From the NCBI GenBank assembly GCA_963710135.1, contig CAVPYY010000005.1:1-64000 (forward strand): a DNA stretch of 64,000 bases, read 5' to 3'. The DNA comes from SG8-30 sp963710135. Lineage in GTDB: Bacteria > Pseudomonadota > Gammaproteobacteria > Steroidobacterales > Steroidobacteraceae. Below are positions 46,214 to 56,335 of this stretch, piece by piece. The position numbers and the translations under genes are program-made. The first letter of the stretch is position 1, and each line of letters begins with the position of its first letter. The notes below the pieces were generated by a model. It ran no database searches. It had not been told where the DNA came from and was given only the letters and a program-made list of their open reading frames with translations.

Positions 46214-47314
46214 TCAGCGGGTGCCGGAGCGAGGCACGGCCGGCTGCGACAGGCGCGCGCTGGAGGTGAGCTTGTGATGCAGAGACAGGAGCAGCCTCTC
46301 GGTGGTCTCCCAGTCGATGCAGCCGTCGGTCACCGACACGCCGTAGCGCAGTTGGCTCAGGTCCGCCGGGATGGGCTGGTTACCCGCATGCAGGTTGCTC
46401 TCGAGCATCAGCCCGACCAGCGAACGGTTGCCTTCGAGCACCTGGTTGATGCAGTTGTCCGCCACCAGCGGCTGCAGCATCGGGTCCTTGTTGGAGTTGC
46501 CGTGACTGCAGTCGACCACGATGTTCACCGGCAGGCCGGCCGCCTCGAGCTCGCTGCTCGCACAGCGCCACGCTGACCGAGTCGTAGTTCGGCCGGCCGC
46601 CGCCGCCGCGCAGCACGATGTGCCCGTAAGCGATTGCCGCGGGTACGGAACACCGCCGACTGTCCCTGCTGGGTGATGCCGAGGAAATGGTGCGGGCTGC
46701 GTACCGACTGCAGCGCGTTGATGGCGACGTTCAGCGTGCCATCCGTGCCGTTCTTGAATCCGACCGGCGTCGACAGGCCGCTCGCCATCTCGCGGTGCGT
46801 CTGCGATCTCCGTGGTGCGCGCGCCGATCGCGGTCCAGGTGATCAGCTCCGAGAGGTACTGCGGCATGATCGGGTCGAGCGCCTCGGTGGCGGCCGGCAG
46901 CCCCATCTCGGCCAGCTCGATCAGCAGCTGCCGCGCGCCAGGCCGATGCCCTTCTCGATGTGGAACGAGTCGTCCATGTCCGGATCGTTGATCAGGCCCT
47001 TCCAGCCCACGGTCGTGCGCGGCTTCTCGAAGTAGACGCGCATGACGATGAACAGGGTCGGCGCAACGCGTTCCGCGAGCGCCCGCAGCCGCCGCGGCGT
47101 AGTCGCGCGCGGCGTGCAGGTCGTGGATCGAGCACGGACCGACGACCACGAACAGCCGCGGGTCGCGCCGGTCGAGGATGTCGCGGATCACGCTGCGCGC
47201 CGAGAACACGAACTCCTCGGCCGTCCGCGACAGCGGCAGCTCGCGCTTGACCTGCTCTGGCGTGGGCAGCAGGTCGCTCGAGATGACGTTCACGTTCTGC
47301 AGGCGGTCGGTCAT
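46214..47314 (-). CDS. Class I 3-deoxy-7-phosphoheptulonate synthase (AroF/G/H type, frameshifted)
   Basis: First shikimate step, class I fold. Seen: TDRLQNVNVISSDLLPTPEQ, FVVVGPCSIHDLHAARDYAA, PTLFIVMR-type and EKPRTTVGWKGLINDPD pieces in other frames, LLIELAEMGLPAATEALDPI, SGLSTPVGFKNGTDGTLNVA, ILRGG-like GHIVLRGGGGRPNYDS, NIVVDCSHGNSNKDPMLQP and GVSVTDGCIDWETTERLLL. Indels near 47,098, 46,938, 46,800, 46,630 and 46,560. About 365 residues when corrected. Which amino acid inhibits it cannot be told. A class II enzyme is encoded at 17.4 kb. Confidence 0.93.
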   Translation of the reverse strand: MTDRLQNVNVISSDLLPTPEQVKRELPLSRTAEEFVFSARSVIRDILDRRDPRLFVVVGPCSIHDLHAARDYAAAAAGARGTRCADPVHRHARLLREAAHDRGLEGPDQRSGHGRLVPHREGHRPGARQLLIELAEMGLPAATEALDPIMPQYLSELITWTAIGARTTEIADAPRDGERPVDAGRIQERHGWHAERRHQRAAVGTQPAPFPRHHPAGTVGGVPYPRQSLTGTSCCAAAAAGRTTTRSAWRCASSELEAAGLPVNIVVDCSHGNSNKDPMLQPLVADNCINQVLEGNRSLVGLMLESNLHAGNQPIPADLSQLRYGVSVTDGCIDWETTERLLLSLHHKLTSSARLSQPAVPRSGTR

Positions 47315-47343
47315 GGCGGCGGCCGTCGAAAAATGGGCTGGCG

Positions 47344-47349
47344 AGTATA
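47344..47349 (-). promoter_or_regulatory. -10 hexamer (TATACT) upstream of the class I DAHP synthase gene
   Basis: On the minus strand GCTATACTCG places TATACT 30 bases before the ATG at 47,314, in the 58-base gap after the YgjP-like gene. It gives the DAHP synthase its own promoter. No TrpR- or TyrR-like box was recognised. Confidence 0.4.
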
Positions 47350-47372
47350 GCAGTCGCGCGCGGCCGGCTCGT

Positions 47373-48107
47373 TCAGCCGATCGCCCAGTGTGGAACGTGG
47401 CGCCAGCCGGTCGCCAGCTCGCGGTCGAGCGGTGCCCAGCCCGGCTCCATGCGCTCCACCAGACGCCAGAAGCGGCGCGAGTGGTTCATGTGCACGGTGT
47501 GGGCCAGCTCGTGCACGAACAGGTAGCGCACCACGTCCGGGCGCTGGAACAGCAGGCAGGCGTTGATGCTCACGGTACCGCTGCGCGAGCAGCTTCCCCA
47601 GCGGGTCCGCTGGCGGCGGACCTGGGCGCGGGCAAACTCGAGCTGATGGCGAACCGCCACCGCCTGCAGCCGGGGCACCAGCTCGGCATGCGCCGTCTTC
47701 AGCAGCCAGCGCTGCAGCGCATGGCGGACCAGCGGCAGGCGCGACAGGTCGCCCGCGACCAGCAACCGGTCGCCGGCGTCGTGGACCCGCGGAATGCCCA
47801 GGCAGCTTGCGTAGTCGACCGTGAGCGCCCGGCCGACGGCCTGCAGCGCGATCGCCCGGGGCAGCGCCTCCGGCGGCTCGGCGCCGATGTGCCGGAACTC
47901 CTCGACCTTGCGCTCGATCCAGATCCGGTGCCGGCTGACGAACTGCTGCACCATGCGCGGGCGGGTGCCGACCGGCACCACGATCTCGACATGTCCGCCG
48001 GGAAACACCCGCACCGTCAGCCGCCGCGCCCGCTGGCTCTCGCGCACGCGCCAGGCCGGTTGCTCGAGCGCCGTATCCAGCAACGCCAGTTGCCCCTGGG
48101 CGGACAT
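47373..48107 (-). CDS. YgjP/DUF45 metal-dependent hydrolase
   Basis: 244 residues, intact. The zincin motif HELAHTVHMNHSRRFWRLVE (HExxH plus a third His) and the preceding QRTRWGSCSRSGTVSINACL are diagnostic of the YgjP (SprT-like, WLM-related) group. The N-terminal half (SQRARRLTVRVFPGGHVEIV, VSRHRIWIERKVEEF) is the usual beta-rich part. The physiological substrate is unknown. It starts 11 bases after the fadH gene on the same strand. Confidence 0.88.
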   Translation of the reverse strand: MSAQGQLALLDTALEQPAWRVRESQRARRLTVRVFPGGHVEIVVPVGTRPRMVQQFVSRHRIWIERKVEEFRHIGAEPPEALPRAIALQAVGRALTVDYASCLGIPRVHDAGDRLLVAGDLSRLPLVRHALQRWLLKTAHAELVPRLQAVAVRHQLEFARAQVRRQRTRWGSCSRSGTVSINACLLFQRPDVVRYLFVHELAHTVHMNHSRRFWRLVERMEPGWAPLDRELATGWRHVPHWAIG

Positions 48108-48118
48108 GGCGCGCGCGC

Positions 48119-50150
48119 TCAGAACGACGCCGCCAGCCGCGCGCCTTCATCGATGGCGCGCTTGGCGTCGAGCTCGGACGCCACCTTGGCGCCGCCGATC
48201 AGGTGCGGCTTGCGCCCGGCCGCGCTGAGCGGCGCCTCGAGCGTGCGATCCGGATTCTGGCCCGCGCAGATGATGACGTTGTCGACCGCGAGCACCGACG
48301 GCCCGTTCGGCGTGACGATGTGCAGACCGGCGTCGTCGATGCGCTCGTAGCTGACACCAGGCATCATGCGCACGCCACTGCGCTTGAGCGACGTGCGATG
48401 GATCCAGCCGGTCGTCTTGCCGAGATCCCGTCCGGGCGGGGTCGGCTTGCGCTGCAGCAGATAGAGCGTGCGCGCCGCCGGCGGCGGCTCGGGCGGTGTT
48501 TCCAGCAGCCCGCCGCGCGCCGCGAGCGACATGTCGATGCCCCATGAGCGCATGAACTCGGGGACATCGGGCGCATGGCCGGGCGCGTGCCCGAGATACT
48601 CCGCCACGTCGAAGCCGATGCCACCCGCGCCGACGATCGCGGCAGAGGCGCCGACCGGCTTGTGATGCGCCAGCACGTCGAGGTAGGACAGCACCTTCGG
48701 GTGGTCGAGGCCCGGAATCGCCGGCGAGCGCGGCAGCACGCCGGTGGCCAGCACGATTTCGTCGAAGCCGCCATCCAGCAGGTCCTGGGCCGTGACGCGC
48801 ACGCCGAGCTCGAGCTTCACGCCGGTCAACTCGATCTGCCGCCCGAAATAGCGCAGGGTCTCGTGGAATTCCTCCTTCCCGGGAATCTGCTTGGCCATGT
48901 TGAACTGGCCACCGATGCTCGTGGCGGCCTCGAACAGCGTCACCGCATGCCCGCGCGAGGCGGCGATGGTGGCGCAGGCGAGCCCTGCCGGGCCGGCCCC
49001 CACCACTGCGATGCGCCGCGCCCGGGCGGCGGGACGGTAGTTCAGCTCGGTCTCGTGGCTGGCGCGCGGATTGACCAGGCAGGAGGCCACCTTCTGCTCG
49101 AACACGTGATCGAGACAGGCCTGGTTGCAGGCGATGCAGGTGTTGATCTCGTCCGCGCGACCCTCTGCCGCCTTCACCACGAACTCGGGGTCGGCGAGCA
49201 GCGGCCGGGCCATGGACACCATGTCGGCATCGCCGCCGGCGAGCACGCGCTCGGCGACCGCCGGATCGTTGATGCGGTTGCTGGTGACCAGCGGCACCGC
49301 GACCTCGTCCTTCAGGCGGCGCGTGACCCAGGTGAAGGCCGCGCGCGGCACCATGGTCGCGATGGTGGGTATCCGCGCCTCGTGCCAGCCGATGCCGGTA
49401 TTGAGGATCGTGGCCCCCGCCTCCACCACCGCTCGCGCCAGCTGGATCACTTCCTCCCAGCTGCTGCCGCCGCCGACCAGGTCGAGCATGGACAGGCGAT
49501 AGATGATGATGAAGTCGGGGCCGGCGGCCTCGCGCACCTTGCGCACGATCTCCACCGGCAGGCGCATGCGGTTGGCATAGGAACCGCCCCAGTCGTCTGT
49601 CGCGGCGATTGGTGCGCGCCGCGATGAACTGGTTGATGAAATAGCCCTCGGAGCCCATCACCTCCACGCCGTCGTAGCCCGCCTCGCGCGCGAGCGCCGC
49701 GCAGCGCGCGAACGCGGCGATCTGCCGGCCGATGCCGAAGCGCGTCAGCGCGCGGGGCGTGAACGGCGTGATCGGCGACTTGATGCGCGACGGCGCCACC
49801 GCCAGCGGATGATAGGCATAGCGCCCGGTGTGCAGGATCTGCATGCAGATCCGCCCGTGCTCGGCCTTGACGGCGTCCGTCACCAGGCGGTGGCGAGCGA
49901 GCTCGCGACGATTGGTCAGCTTGCCGGCGAAGGGCTTGGCCCAGCCGGCGATGCTCGGGGCGATGCCGCCGGTGACGATCAGGCCGACGCCGCCGCGCGC
50001 GCGCTCGGCAAAGTACGCGGCGAGCCGCGGATAGTCCTCGGCGCGATCCTCGAGCCCGGTGTGCATGGACCCCATCAGGACGCGGTTGCGGAGCTGCACG
50101 AAGCCCAGGTCGAGCGGCGCAAGCAGGTGCGGGTATTGCGTCGAGGTCAC
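48119..50150 (-). CDS. fadH: 2,4-dienoyl-CoA reductase (NADPH), FadH-like (one frameshift)
   Basis: Old-yellow-enzyme plus FAD/NADPH flavoprotein needed to degrade unsaturated fatty acids with even-numbered double bonds. Seen: YPHLLAPLDLGFVQLRNRVL, MGSMHTGLEDRAEDY, QILHTGRYAYHPLAVAPSRI, AGYDGVEVMGSEGYFINQFI, then after an indel near 49,610 the second TIM-barrel half; CIACNQACLDHVF and a CLVNPRA segment supply four Fe-S cysteines; RRIAVVGAGPAGLACATIAA is the FAD site and ASAAIVGAGGIGFDVAEYLG the NADPH site. GTG start at 50,150 (VTSTQYPHLL), about 677 residues. Co-directional with the SGNH and export genes but 61 bases from them. Confidence 0.95.
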
Positions 50151-50211
50151 GCGCGCAATGATACCAAGCGCGACGATGCGCCGGGGATCAACCGGACGAT
50201 ATCGCGGCGCC

Positions 50212-50952
50212 TCAACCGCCCTGCTGCTCGGCCAGTTCCTCGATGCCGCGGGCGAAGCCGTCCGCCACCCAGCCAGACCAGACCGCACAGCCGGCGGCGC
50301 CGGGATGAAAGCGGTCGCGCGAGAACGCGTCGCGCGGCAACTGCGGCGGGAAGGCGACGATCTTCAGGCCGCGATAGCCGGCGAGACTGACGGCCGCGGC
50401 CTGCAGACCCGCGGCCCGGTCGCCCAGCAGGCGCGACAGTGGCCAGGGCAAGGCGGGAAAGCTCGCCAGCGGGGGAATGCCGGCGAACACGATGGACGGC
50501 GGCTCGCGCTGGATGGCCAGCGAATCGATGATCGCGGCGAGCCGCTCCTTGAACAGCGCCGGCTCGGTACCCGCCACCGCGTCGTTGACGCCCACGGAAA
50601 TCACCACGAACTGAGGGCTCGCCGCCAGCGCATCGGGCAGCAGCTCATCCAGTACAGACTGCGCCGTCGCGCCGGAGCGGCCGATCGCCAGCCAGGACAC
50701 GCTCGCGCCGGCGCGCTCGGCGATCCGTTGCGACACCTGCCCTACCAGGCCATCATGCTGACGCTCGACCCCGATGCCGGCGATGATGGAGTCACCCAGG
50801 CCCGCCACGCGCGCTGCGGCCGGCCCGTCGCCGATCTGGCCTTCCGGGTCGCTGGCGGGCGCGAGCCGCGCCGTCGCGATGCGCGCGTACAGGCCCTCGG
50901 CAAGCAGCAGCGGCGCCCAGGGCAGCCAGCGCCGCTCGGCGCGCTTCAGCAC
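50212..50952 (-). CDS. SGNH/GDSL-type hydrolase
   Basis: 246 residues, intact. Block I VAGLGDSIIAGIG has the nucleophile Ser; block II Gly lies in LAIGRSGATAQSVLDEL; block III Asn in VVISVGVNDAVAGTEP; block V Asp/His in SRDRFHPGAAG. This is the TesA-like esterase or lysophospholipase group. The N-terminus (WLPWAPLLLAEGLYARIATA) is weakly hydrophobic, perhaps an anchor. It starts 19 bases after the second FtsX-type permease gene. YbbA-YbbP transporters are commonly encoded with TesA, so this pairing probably has functional meaning. Confidence 0.87.
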   Translation of the reverse strand: MLKRAERRWLPWAPLLLAEGLYARIATARLAPASDPEGQIGDGPAAARVAGLGDSIIAGIGVERQHDGLVGQVSQRIAERAGASVSWLAIGRSGATAQSVLDELLPDALAASPQFVVISVGVNDAVAGTEPALFKERLAAIIDSLAIQREPPSIVFAGIPPLASFPALPWPLSRLLGDRAAGLQAAAVSLAGYRGLKIVAFPPQLPRDAFSRDRFHPGAAGCAVWSGWVADGFARGIEELAEQQGG

Positions 50953-50971
50953 GAGGCTGCCCCGCCCGGAC

Positions 50972-52170
50972 TCACAGTTCGCGCAGCCCCTGGATCACCG
51001 GCAGGCGCGCGGCGCGGATGCCTGGCAAGAGCCCGCCGATCAGGCTCAGCACCAGGGCGTAGACCGTGCCGGTGACCATCAGCGCCGGCGTGACCGCGAA
51101 CGCGAAGGTGATCTGGCTGAAGCTCTGGAAATTGAGCGTGGAGGCCTGGAAGCCGTTGAAGGCGAAATAGGCGGCCAGTCCGCCGAGAATGCCGCCGAAC
51201 AGTCCCAGCAGCAGCGCTTCCGCCAGCACCGACGCCACCACGGGGAGCGCGCCGAAGCCGAGCGCGCGCAGCGTGGCGATCTCGCGGGTGCGCGATGCGA
51301 CGGCGGCGTACATGGTGTTGAGCGCCGCAAACACGGCGCCGACGCCCATCACCAGCGCGATCAGCATGCCGATGGTGCGCACGCTGGTGATCAGCACGCT
51401 CGACTGCGCCTCGAGGAACTTGCGCTCGGTGCGTACCGTCATGACGAAGCGCGGATCGGCCTCGAGGTGCCGCGTGAGCCCGGCGACCTGGCCCGGTCCC
51501 GGCAGGCGCACGCGCACGGACTGGTAGGAGTTGCCGCGGTTGTAGGCGCCCTGCAGCACGGTCGCATCGGTCCAGATCTCCGACTCGCTGACGCTGCCGC
51601 CGTCCTCGAACACACCGGTCACCACCCAGGGCGTGCGGCCGAAGCGGACGACGCTGCCGACTTCGAGCCCGGCGAACTGCGCCGCGGCGCCGCGGCCGAC
51701 GATGACCTCGTTCATGCCGCGCTCGAAGGGCCGCCCCTCGATGATGCGGAACGCACGCCGGATCGGGAACGCGTTCGAGCCCACGCCGCGCAGCGGCACA
51801 TTGGCCTTGGTGCCGGTGCTCTTCATTGGCACGTCGACGATCACATACAACTCCGGCGAGGCGAGCGGCCCGTCCGGGCCCTGCACGATGCCGGGCGCAT
51901 CCATCACGTACTTGACCGCCTCCAGCGACAGGCCGCTCGACAGCTCGTCCGCCGAGCCGCCGCGCAGCACGATCGCCGACGTCCTCGCGGCCCGACAGCT
52001 CCATCGCCGCACGGAATCCCTCGGTGATGGACAGCGCCGCGACCAGCACGGCGACCACGCCGCCGATGCCGATGACCGCCACCAGCGCGGCGCCGAGCCG
52101 CTCCGGCAATGCTCCGCAGGTTCATCATGGTGACCGCGGCGACCTGATGCAGCTCGTTGAAGGCGCGCAT
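50972..52170 (-). CDS. ABC transporter permease, FtsX/MacB type (frameshifted near the start)
   Basis: About 398 residues. Four membrane helices with a large periplasmic domain between the first and the others: ALVAVIGIGGVVAVLVAALS is helix 1, followed by SITEGFRAAMELSG, a MacB-PCD-like domain (GLEVGSVVRFGRTPWVVTGV, FEDGGSVSESEIW), and the FtsX domain SVRTIGMLIALVMGVGAVFA with ASRTREIATLRALGFG. Ends RLPVIQGLREL. Indels near 52,108 and 51,980 affect only the N-terminus. It probably pairs with the next upstream permease as a heterodimer driven by the ATPase gene. Confidence 0.9.
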
Positions 52171-52173
52171 GGT

Positions 52174-53340
52174 TCAGGTCCCCGCAGCGCCTCGACGATC
52201 GGCAGGCGCATCGCGTTCCAGGCCGGCACGGCGCCGGCCAGCAGACCCATCGCCAGCGCCAGTACCGCCGCCTTCAGCCAGGCATCCGGCGGCACTTCCC
52301 ACACCGGCAGGTACTGACGCACCGCGCCGCCGGCGGCCTCGACCGCCAGGTAGGCCGCGACCATGCCGAGCACGCCGCCGAGCGACGGTCAGCACCACCG
52401 ACTCGGCCAGCACCAGCCCAGTCACCAGCGGCCCGCTGAAGCCGAGGGTCTTCAGCACGCCGAGTTCGGCGGTGCGTTCGCGCACCGACTGGGCCATGGT
52501 GTTGGCGGTCACCAGCAGCATGGTGAAGAACACGGCGGCGACCACGCCGGACATGATCGCGCCGATGTCACCGATCTGGTTGACGAAGCCCTGCGCGAAG
52601 GCCTTCTCGGTGGAGGTCTCGGTCTCGACCGGCGAGTTCGCGAACTGCGCGTCGATCTCGCGCGCGATCGCGGCGCGCTGTCGCCGGATCGCTGATCCTG
52701 ACGACGTACCAGCCGACCAGGCCCTTGGCCGCATCTTCGACTTCCTCGAAGTAGTCTGTGTGCAGCAGGATGTTGCCGGGTGCCGCCGGCCTCGGGCACG
52801 TCGTAGATCGCGCGGACGGTGATGTCCCAGGTATCGGAGCCGTCCGCCGGCGCCAGATGGCGGACTTCAGCGGCATCTGGTCACCGACTTTCCAGCCGAG
52901 ATGTCGGCAATGGCACGTCCGACGAGGCGCCGTGCGATCGGCGAACCAGCCCTGCCGCTGCTCCTCGGCGAGCCGATACTCCGGGTAGATGTCGAGGTAG
53001 ACCTCGGGATCGACTCGGAAACGTCGGGAACTGGTTGCGCTCGTCGCGAAACCACGCGCCGAACCAGGTCTGCGGCGACTACGGCCACGACACCGTCCAC
53101 GGCCTTGATGCGCGCTATCGTAGCTCGCCGGCAGCAGCTGCACCAACGACACCTTGTGCATCATCAGCAGCCGGTCGGCGCCGGCGACGTCGACGCCGCG
53201 ACTGCAGGCGCAAACTGCATGGACGCCGCAGCACGCCCGAACATCAGGAAGGCGATCAGGATCGAGGCGATCGTGAAGAACGTGCGCAGCGGCTTGCGGC
53301 GCAGGCTCGACGCCAGCAGCGGCAGGTACTTGCCGATCAT
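52174..53340 (-). CDS. ABC transporter permease, FtsX/MacB type (heavily frameshifted)
   Basis: Second permease, about 388 residues when corrected. N-terminus MIGKYLPLLASSLRRKPLRT then FFTIASILIAFLMFG (helix 1); DPEVYLDIYPEYRLAEEQRQ and LLHTDYFEEVEDAAKGLVGW come from the periplasmic domain; the FtsX domain reads GAIMSGVVAAVFFTMLLVTA and RERTAELGVLKTLGFSGPLV, ending RLPIVEALRG. Indels at about 53,235, 53,120, 53,025, 52,940, 52,785, 52,690 and 52,385. ATG at 53,340 overlaps the ATPase stop (ATGA). Only 3 bases separate its stop from the next gene. Confidence 0.85.
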
Positions 53341-54059
53341 CCCGGCCCTTCGCTCAGCAGTGCCCTTGTCGAGGTGGATGACGCGGTGCGCGCGCTCGGC
53401 GGCGTGCGGATCGTGCGTGACCATGATGATGGTCTTGCCGTACTCGTCGTTGAGCGCCTCGAGCAGGTCGAGGATCTCGTCGCCCGACTTGCGGTCGAGG
53501 TCGCCGGTGGGCTCGTCGCAGAGCAGCAGCGTCGGGTCGGTGACGATCGCACGCGCGATGCCGACGCGCTGCTCCTGCCCGCCCGACAGCTGCGCGCGGA
53601 CGGTGCCTGGCGCGATCTCGAGGCCGACCAGCTCGAGCGCGGCCGCGACGCGCCGCATGCGCTGCGCGCGGTCGAGATTCGGTAAGCAGCAGCGGCAGTT
53701 CGACGTTGCGCTCGGCGGTGAGCACCGGCAGCAGGTTGTACATCTGGAAGATGAAGCCGACGTGGTCGGCGCGCCAGCGGCCGAGCGCGCCGTCCGACAG
53801 CTGCGTCGAGGTCGCAGACCCTCGCACGGCCGACGCGTGCCGGAGGTCGGACGGTCGAGGCCGCCGATGAGGTTGAGCAGCGTCGACTTGCCGGAACCGG
53901 ACGGCCCCATCAAGCGCGACGAAATCGCCCTCGCGGGATGTCGAGCGAGAGCCCGTCGAGCACGTGCACGACTCTCCGGCGCCGCGGCGGTAACTCCTTG
54001 TACAGGTCGCGGATGCGGACGATCGATGTTCGGCCACGACTGGCCGGCTCTGCACTCAT
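53337..54059 (-). CDS. ABC transporter ATP-binding protein (LolD/MacB/YbbA type, frameshifted)
   Basis: About 240 residues. Walker A MGPSGSGKSTLLNLIGGLD, the Q-loop region in other frames, signature QLSGGQEQRVGIARAIV, Walker B LLLCDEPTGDLDRKSGDEIL, and the H-loop IIMVTHDPHAAERAHRVIHL. The DEPTGDLD form is that of the MacB/LolD/YbbA family working with FtsX-type permeases. Indels near 53,990, 53,930, 53,915, 53,815 and 53,680. Start ATG at 54,059 overlaps the adaptor gene stop (ATGA), and its own stop overlaps the permease start the same way. Confidence 0.9.
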
Positions 54060-55304
54060 GCGCCGCGCGGATCTCGCACGGCGTCGCCGTCCGTCAGGCG
54101 CATCCGGCGCGACTCGACCACGACGCGACTCGCCCGGCGCCAGGCCGTCCATGACCGGCTCCTGCAGGCCCTCGGACTCGCCCGCGACGCGCGCGCCCTG
54201 GCGGACCGCCTTGCCGTCGCGACGACCCACACGTAGGTCCCGTCGCCGTCTTCGGCCGACCGCGCCGTCCGGTACCGCGCGCGCACCGCCTCGCTGGGTG
54301 CGCCGGCGGCGTCGTCGAAGAAGCGGACCTTGACGCCCATGTCCGGCAGGATGCGCGGATCGAGTTGCTCGATACGCGATGCGCACGCGCACGGTCGCCT
54401 TCTGGCGGTCCGCGGTCGGCACGATGGCTGATCACGCGGCTCGGGATGCGCCAGTCCGGGTACGCATCGAGCACCGCCTCGACGCGTCTGCCCGTCGCGG
54501 ACGCGATTGATGTAGGCCTCGTTGACGTCGACCTCGATCTTCACGCGAGTCCATGTCGACGATGGTCGCGATGCCGGTGCGCGTGAAGCCGCCGCCGGCC
54601 GACATCGGCGAGATCATCTCGCCCGGCTGCGCGTCCTTGGAGATGATCGACGCCGGCGAACGGCGCGCGGACCACCAGGTCGTCGAGGTCCTGCGCCTGC
54701 AGGCGCACGTTGCTCTGCGCCACGGCGACGGTCCCCCGCGCCGCCTCGAGTCGCGCCGCCAGCGCGGTCGCTTCCGCCTCCGCGGTATCGAGGGCGCTCG
54801 CGCTCACCAGGTTGCCCTGCTTGAGGGTGCGCAGCCGGTCGCGGTCACGAATCGCCTCGGCGAGCCTGACTTCCACTTCCCGCAAATCGGCCTCGGCCGC
54901 ATCGCGCTGGCGCTGCGCGACGTTGAAGGTCGCCTGCGCGGTGGCGGCATCGAGCCGGGCCAGGACCTGCCCGGCCTGCACTTCGCTGCCTTCCTCGAAC
55001 AGCACTTCGGTCACCTGCCCGGTGATCTTCGACGACACCGTCGCGAGCCGCCGCGCCACCACGTAGCCGGAGGCGTTCAGCACCGCGGTCTGGCCCGCCG
55101 ACGGGCGGGGGCGACGCCTCGGCAACCGTCTACTTCCACGGCTGTCGAACCGCCGAACAGCCACCAGGCGACGACCACGGCAGCGAGCGCGCCACGCCGC
55201 CCAGAGCCAGCGGCGCCGCCGCTGACCCGTGCGGGTCTGATAACGGTGCTCGGCGCGGCGTTATCGCGCTTGAGCGCCTCGAGGGCTTCCTTATCGAACG
55301 ACAT
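54056..55304 (-). CDS. HlyD/RND-type periplasmic adaptor protein (heavily frameshifted)
   Basis: Membrane-fusion protein of about 415 residues. Start MSFDKEALEALKRDNAAPST, one membrane helix (GALAAVVVAWWLFGGSTAVE), then the lipoyl and hairpin domains: VLNASGYVVARRLATVSSKI, GQVTEVLFEEGSEVQAGQVL, a coiled coil from RQRDAAEADLREVEVRLAEA to AAQSN-like, and VVRAPFAGVI. The beta-barrel part is spread over frames and ends RMRLTDGDAVRDPRGA. Indels near 55,130, 55,112, 54,655, 54,548, 54,495, 54,425, 54,375 and 54,220. First gene of the adaptor-ATPase-permease-permease-SGNH operon. Confidence 0.87.
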
Positions 55305-55440
55305 TCGACACCTCTTGCACCCACCGCCGCCGTGGGCGGTCCCGGCGTGGGTCCTCTAGAATGACCGCGCCCCACGGTGCCGGGCCCGAGATCCCGGCGA
55401 AGCGGGGCGCGGTCCCATTATCTCAGAGCCCCGACCCCGC

Positions 55441-56265
55441 ATGCAGCACTACCCGCTCGTCGACATCGGCATCAATCTCGCGCACGACAGTTTCGACGCC
55501 GATCGTGCACGAAGTGGTGTGCCGCGCCCAGGCGGTCGGGCGTCGGGCACATGGTGGTCACCGGCAGCACGCTGGACAGCACCGCCCGGGCCATCGAACT
55601 GTTGCCGCCAGTGGCCCAGCGTCATGCGGGCCACCGCGGGCGTGCATCCGCACCATGCCGCGGAGTTTCCGGACAGCGACCTGCCCCGCCTCGCCGCACT
55701 GATGGACGACCCGCTGGTGGCCGCCGCCGGTGAATGCGGGCTCGACTACTACCGCAATTTCTCCCCGCACGCGGACCAGCGCCGGGCGTTCGCCGGCCAG
55801 CTGGCACTCGCGGCGGACGCGCGGCAAGCCCGTGTTCCTGCACCAGCGCGACGCCCACGACGGACTTCCTGGCGATGCTCGACGACTACCTGCCGACGCT
55901 CAGCCGGGCGGTGGTGCACTGCTTCACGGGCACGGCGACAGAGCTGCGACGACTACCTCGAACGCGGCCTGTACATCGGGATCACCGGCTGGATCGCGAC
56001 GAGCGCCGGGGCCTTGGGGTGAAGGCGCTGGTGCCTCGCATCCCGCTGGATCGTCTGATGCTTGAAACGGACGGGCCTTATCTGCTGCCGCGCAACATCC
56101 AGCCAAGACCCAAAGATCGACGTAACGAAACCAAGTACTTACCTTATGTTCTTCAATGCGTTTCGGAAGTCAGGCCGGAAGATCATGAAGAAATCGCAGC
56201 GAATTACGACTGATAATGCATTGTTATTCTTCGGATTTATTTCCGAAGACCGTAATGTTTCGTGA
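55441..56265 (+). CDS. tatD: TatD-family DNase/metal-dependent hydrolase (frameshifted)
   Basis: TIM-barrel metallohydrolase; 3'-5' exonuclease and D-aminoacyl-tRNA-related roles are reported for the family. Seen: YPLVDIGINLAHDSFD, TAGVHPHHAAEF, AAAGECGLDYYRNFSPHADQ, PVFLHQRDAHD, RAVVHCFTGTATEL, IGITGWI, and LMLETDGPYLLPRNI. Indels near 55,507, 55,545, 55,613, 55,825, 55,860, 55,945, 56,012 and 56,202. Correcting the last one continues ITTDNALLFFGFISEDRNVS to a TGA at 56,263-56,265, the expected TatD end. From about 56,040 codon use turns AT-rich (aga, aaa, tta, gtt, gaa), unlike the rest of the gene. Confidence 0.88.
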
Positions 56266-56335
56266 AGAATAGAAGCAGCATTTTTGTTCATTATATTTTT
56301 CGAATCGATTGTTACTTGTTGAAAAGGCTCTTTAT
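56266..56335 (+). promoter_or_regulatory. AT-rich leader and ribosome-binding site of the M20 peptidase gene
   Basis: A short, strongly AT-rich gap (TTGTTCATTATATTTTTCG and following) in a very GC-rich region. AAAGG at 56,323-56,327 stands 8 bases before the ATG at 56,336, a good Shine-Dalgarno spacing. Several -10-like hexamers overlap, so I do not name one. Confidence 0.45.

Noticed and set aside
56228..56249. Hairpin TCTTCGGA...TCCGAAGA as a terminator after tatD
   Set aside because: Once the frameshift near 56,202 is corrected it lies inside the tatD coding end (FFGFISED) and has no T tract.
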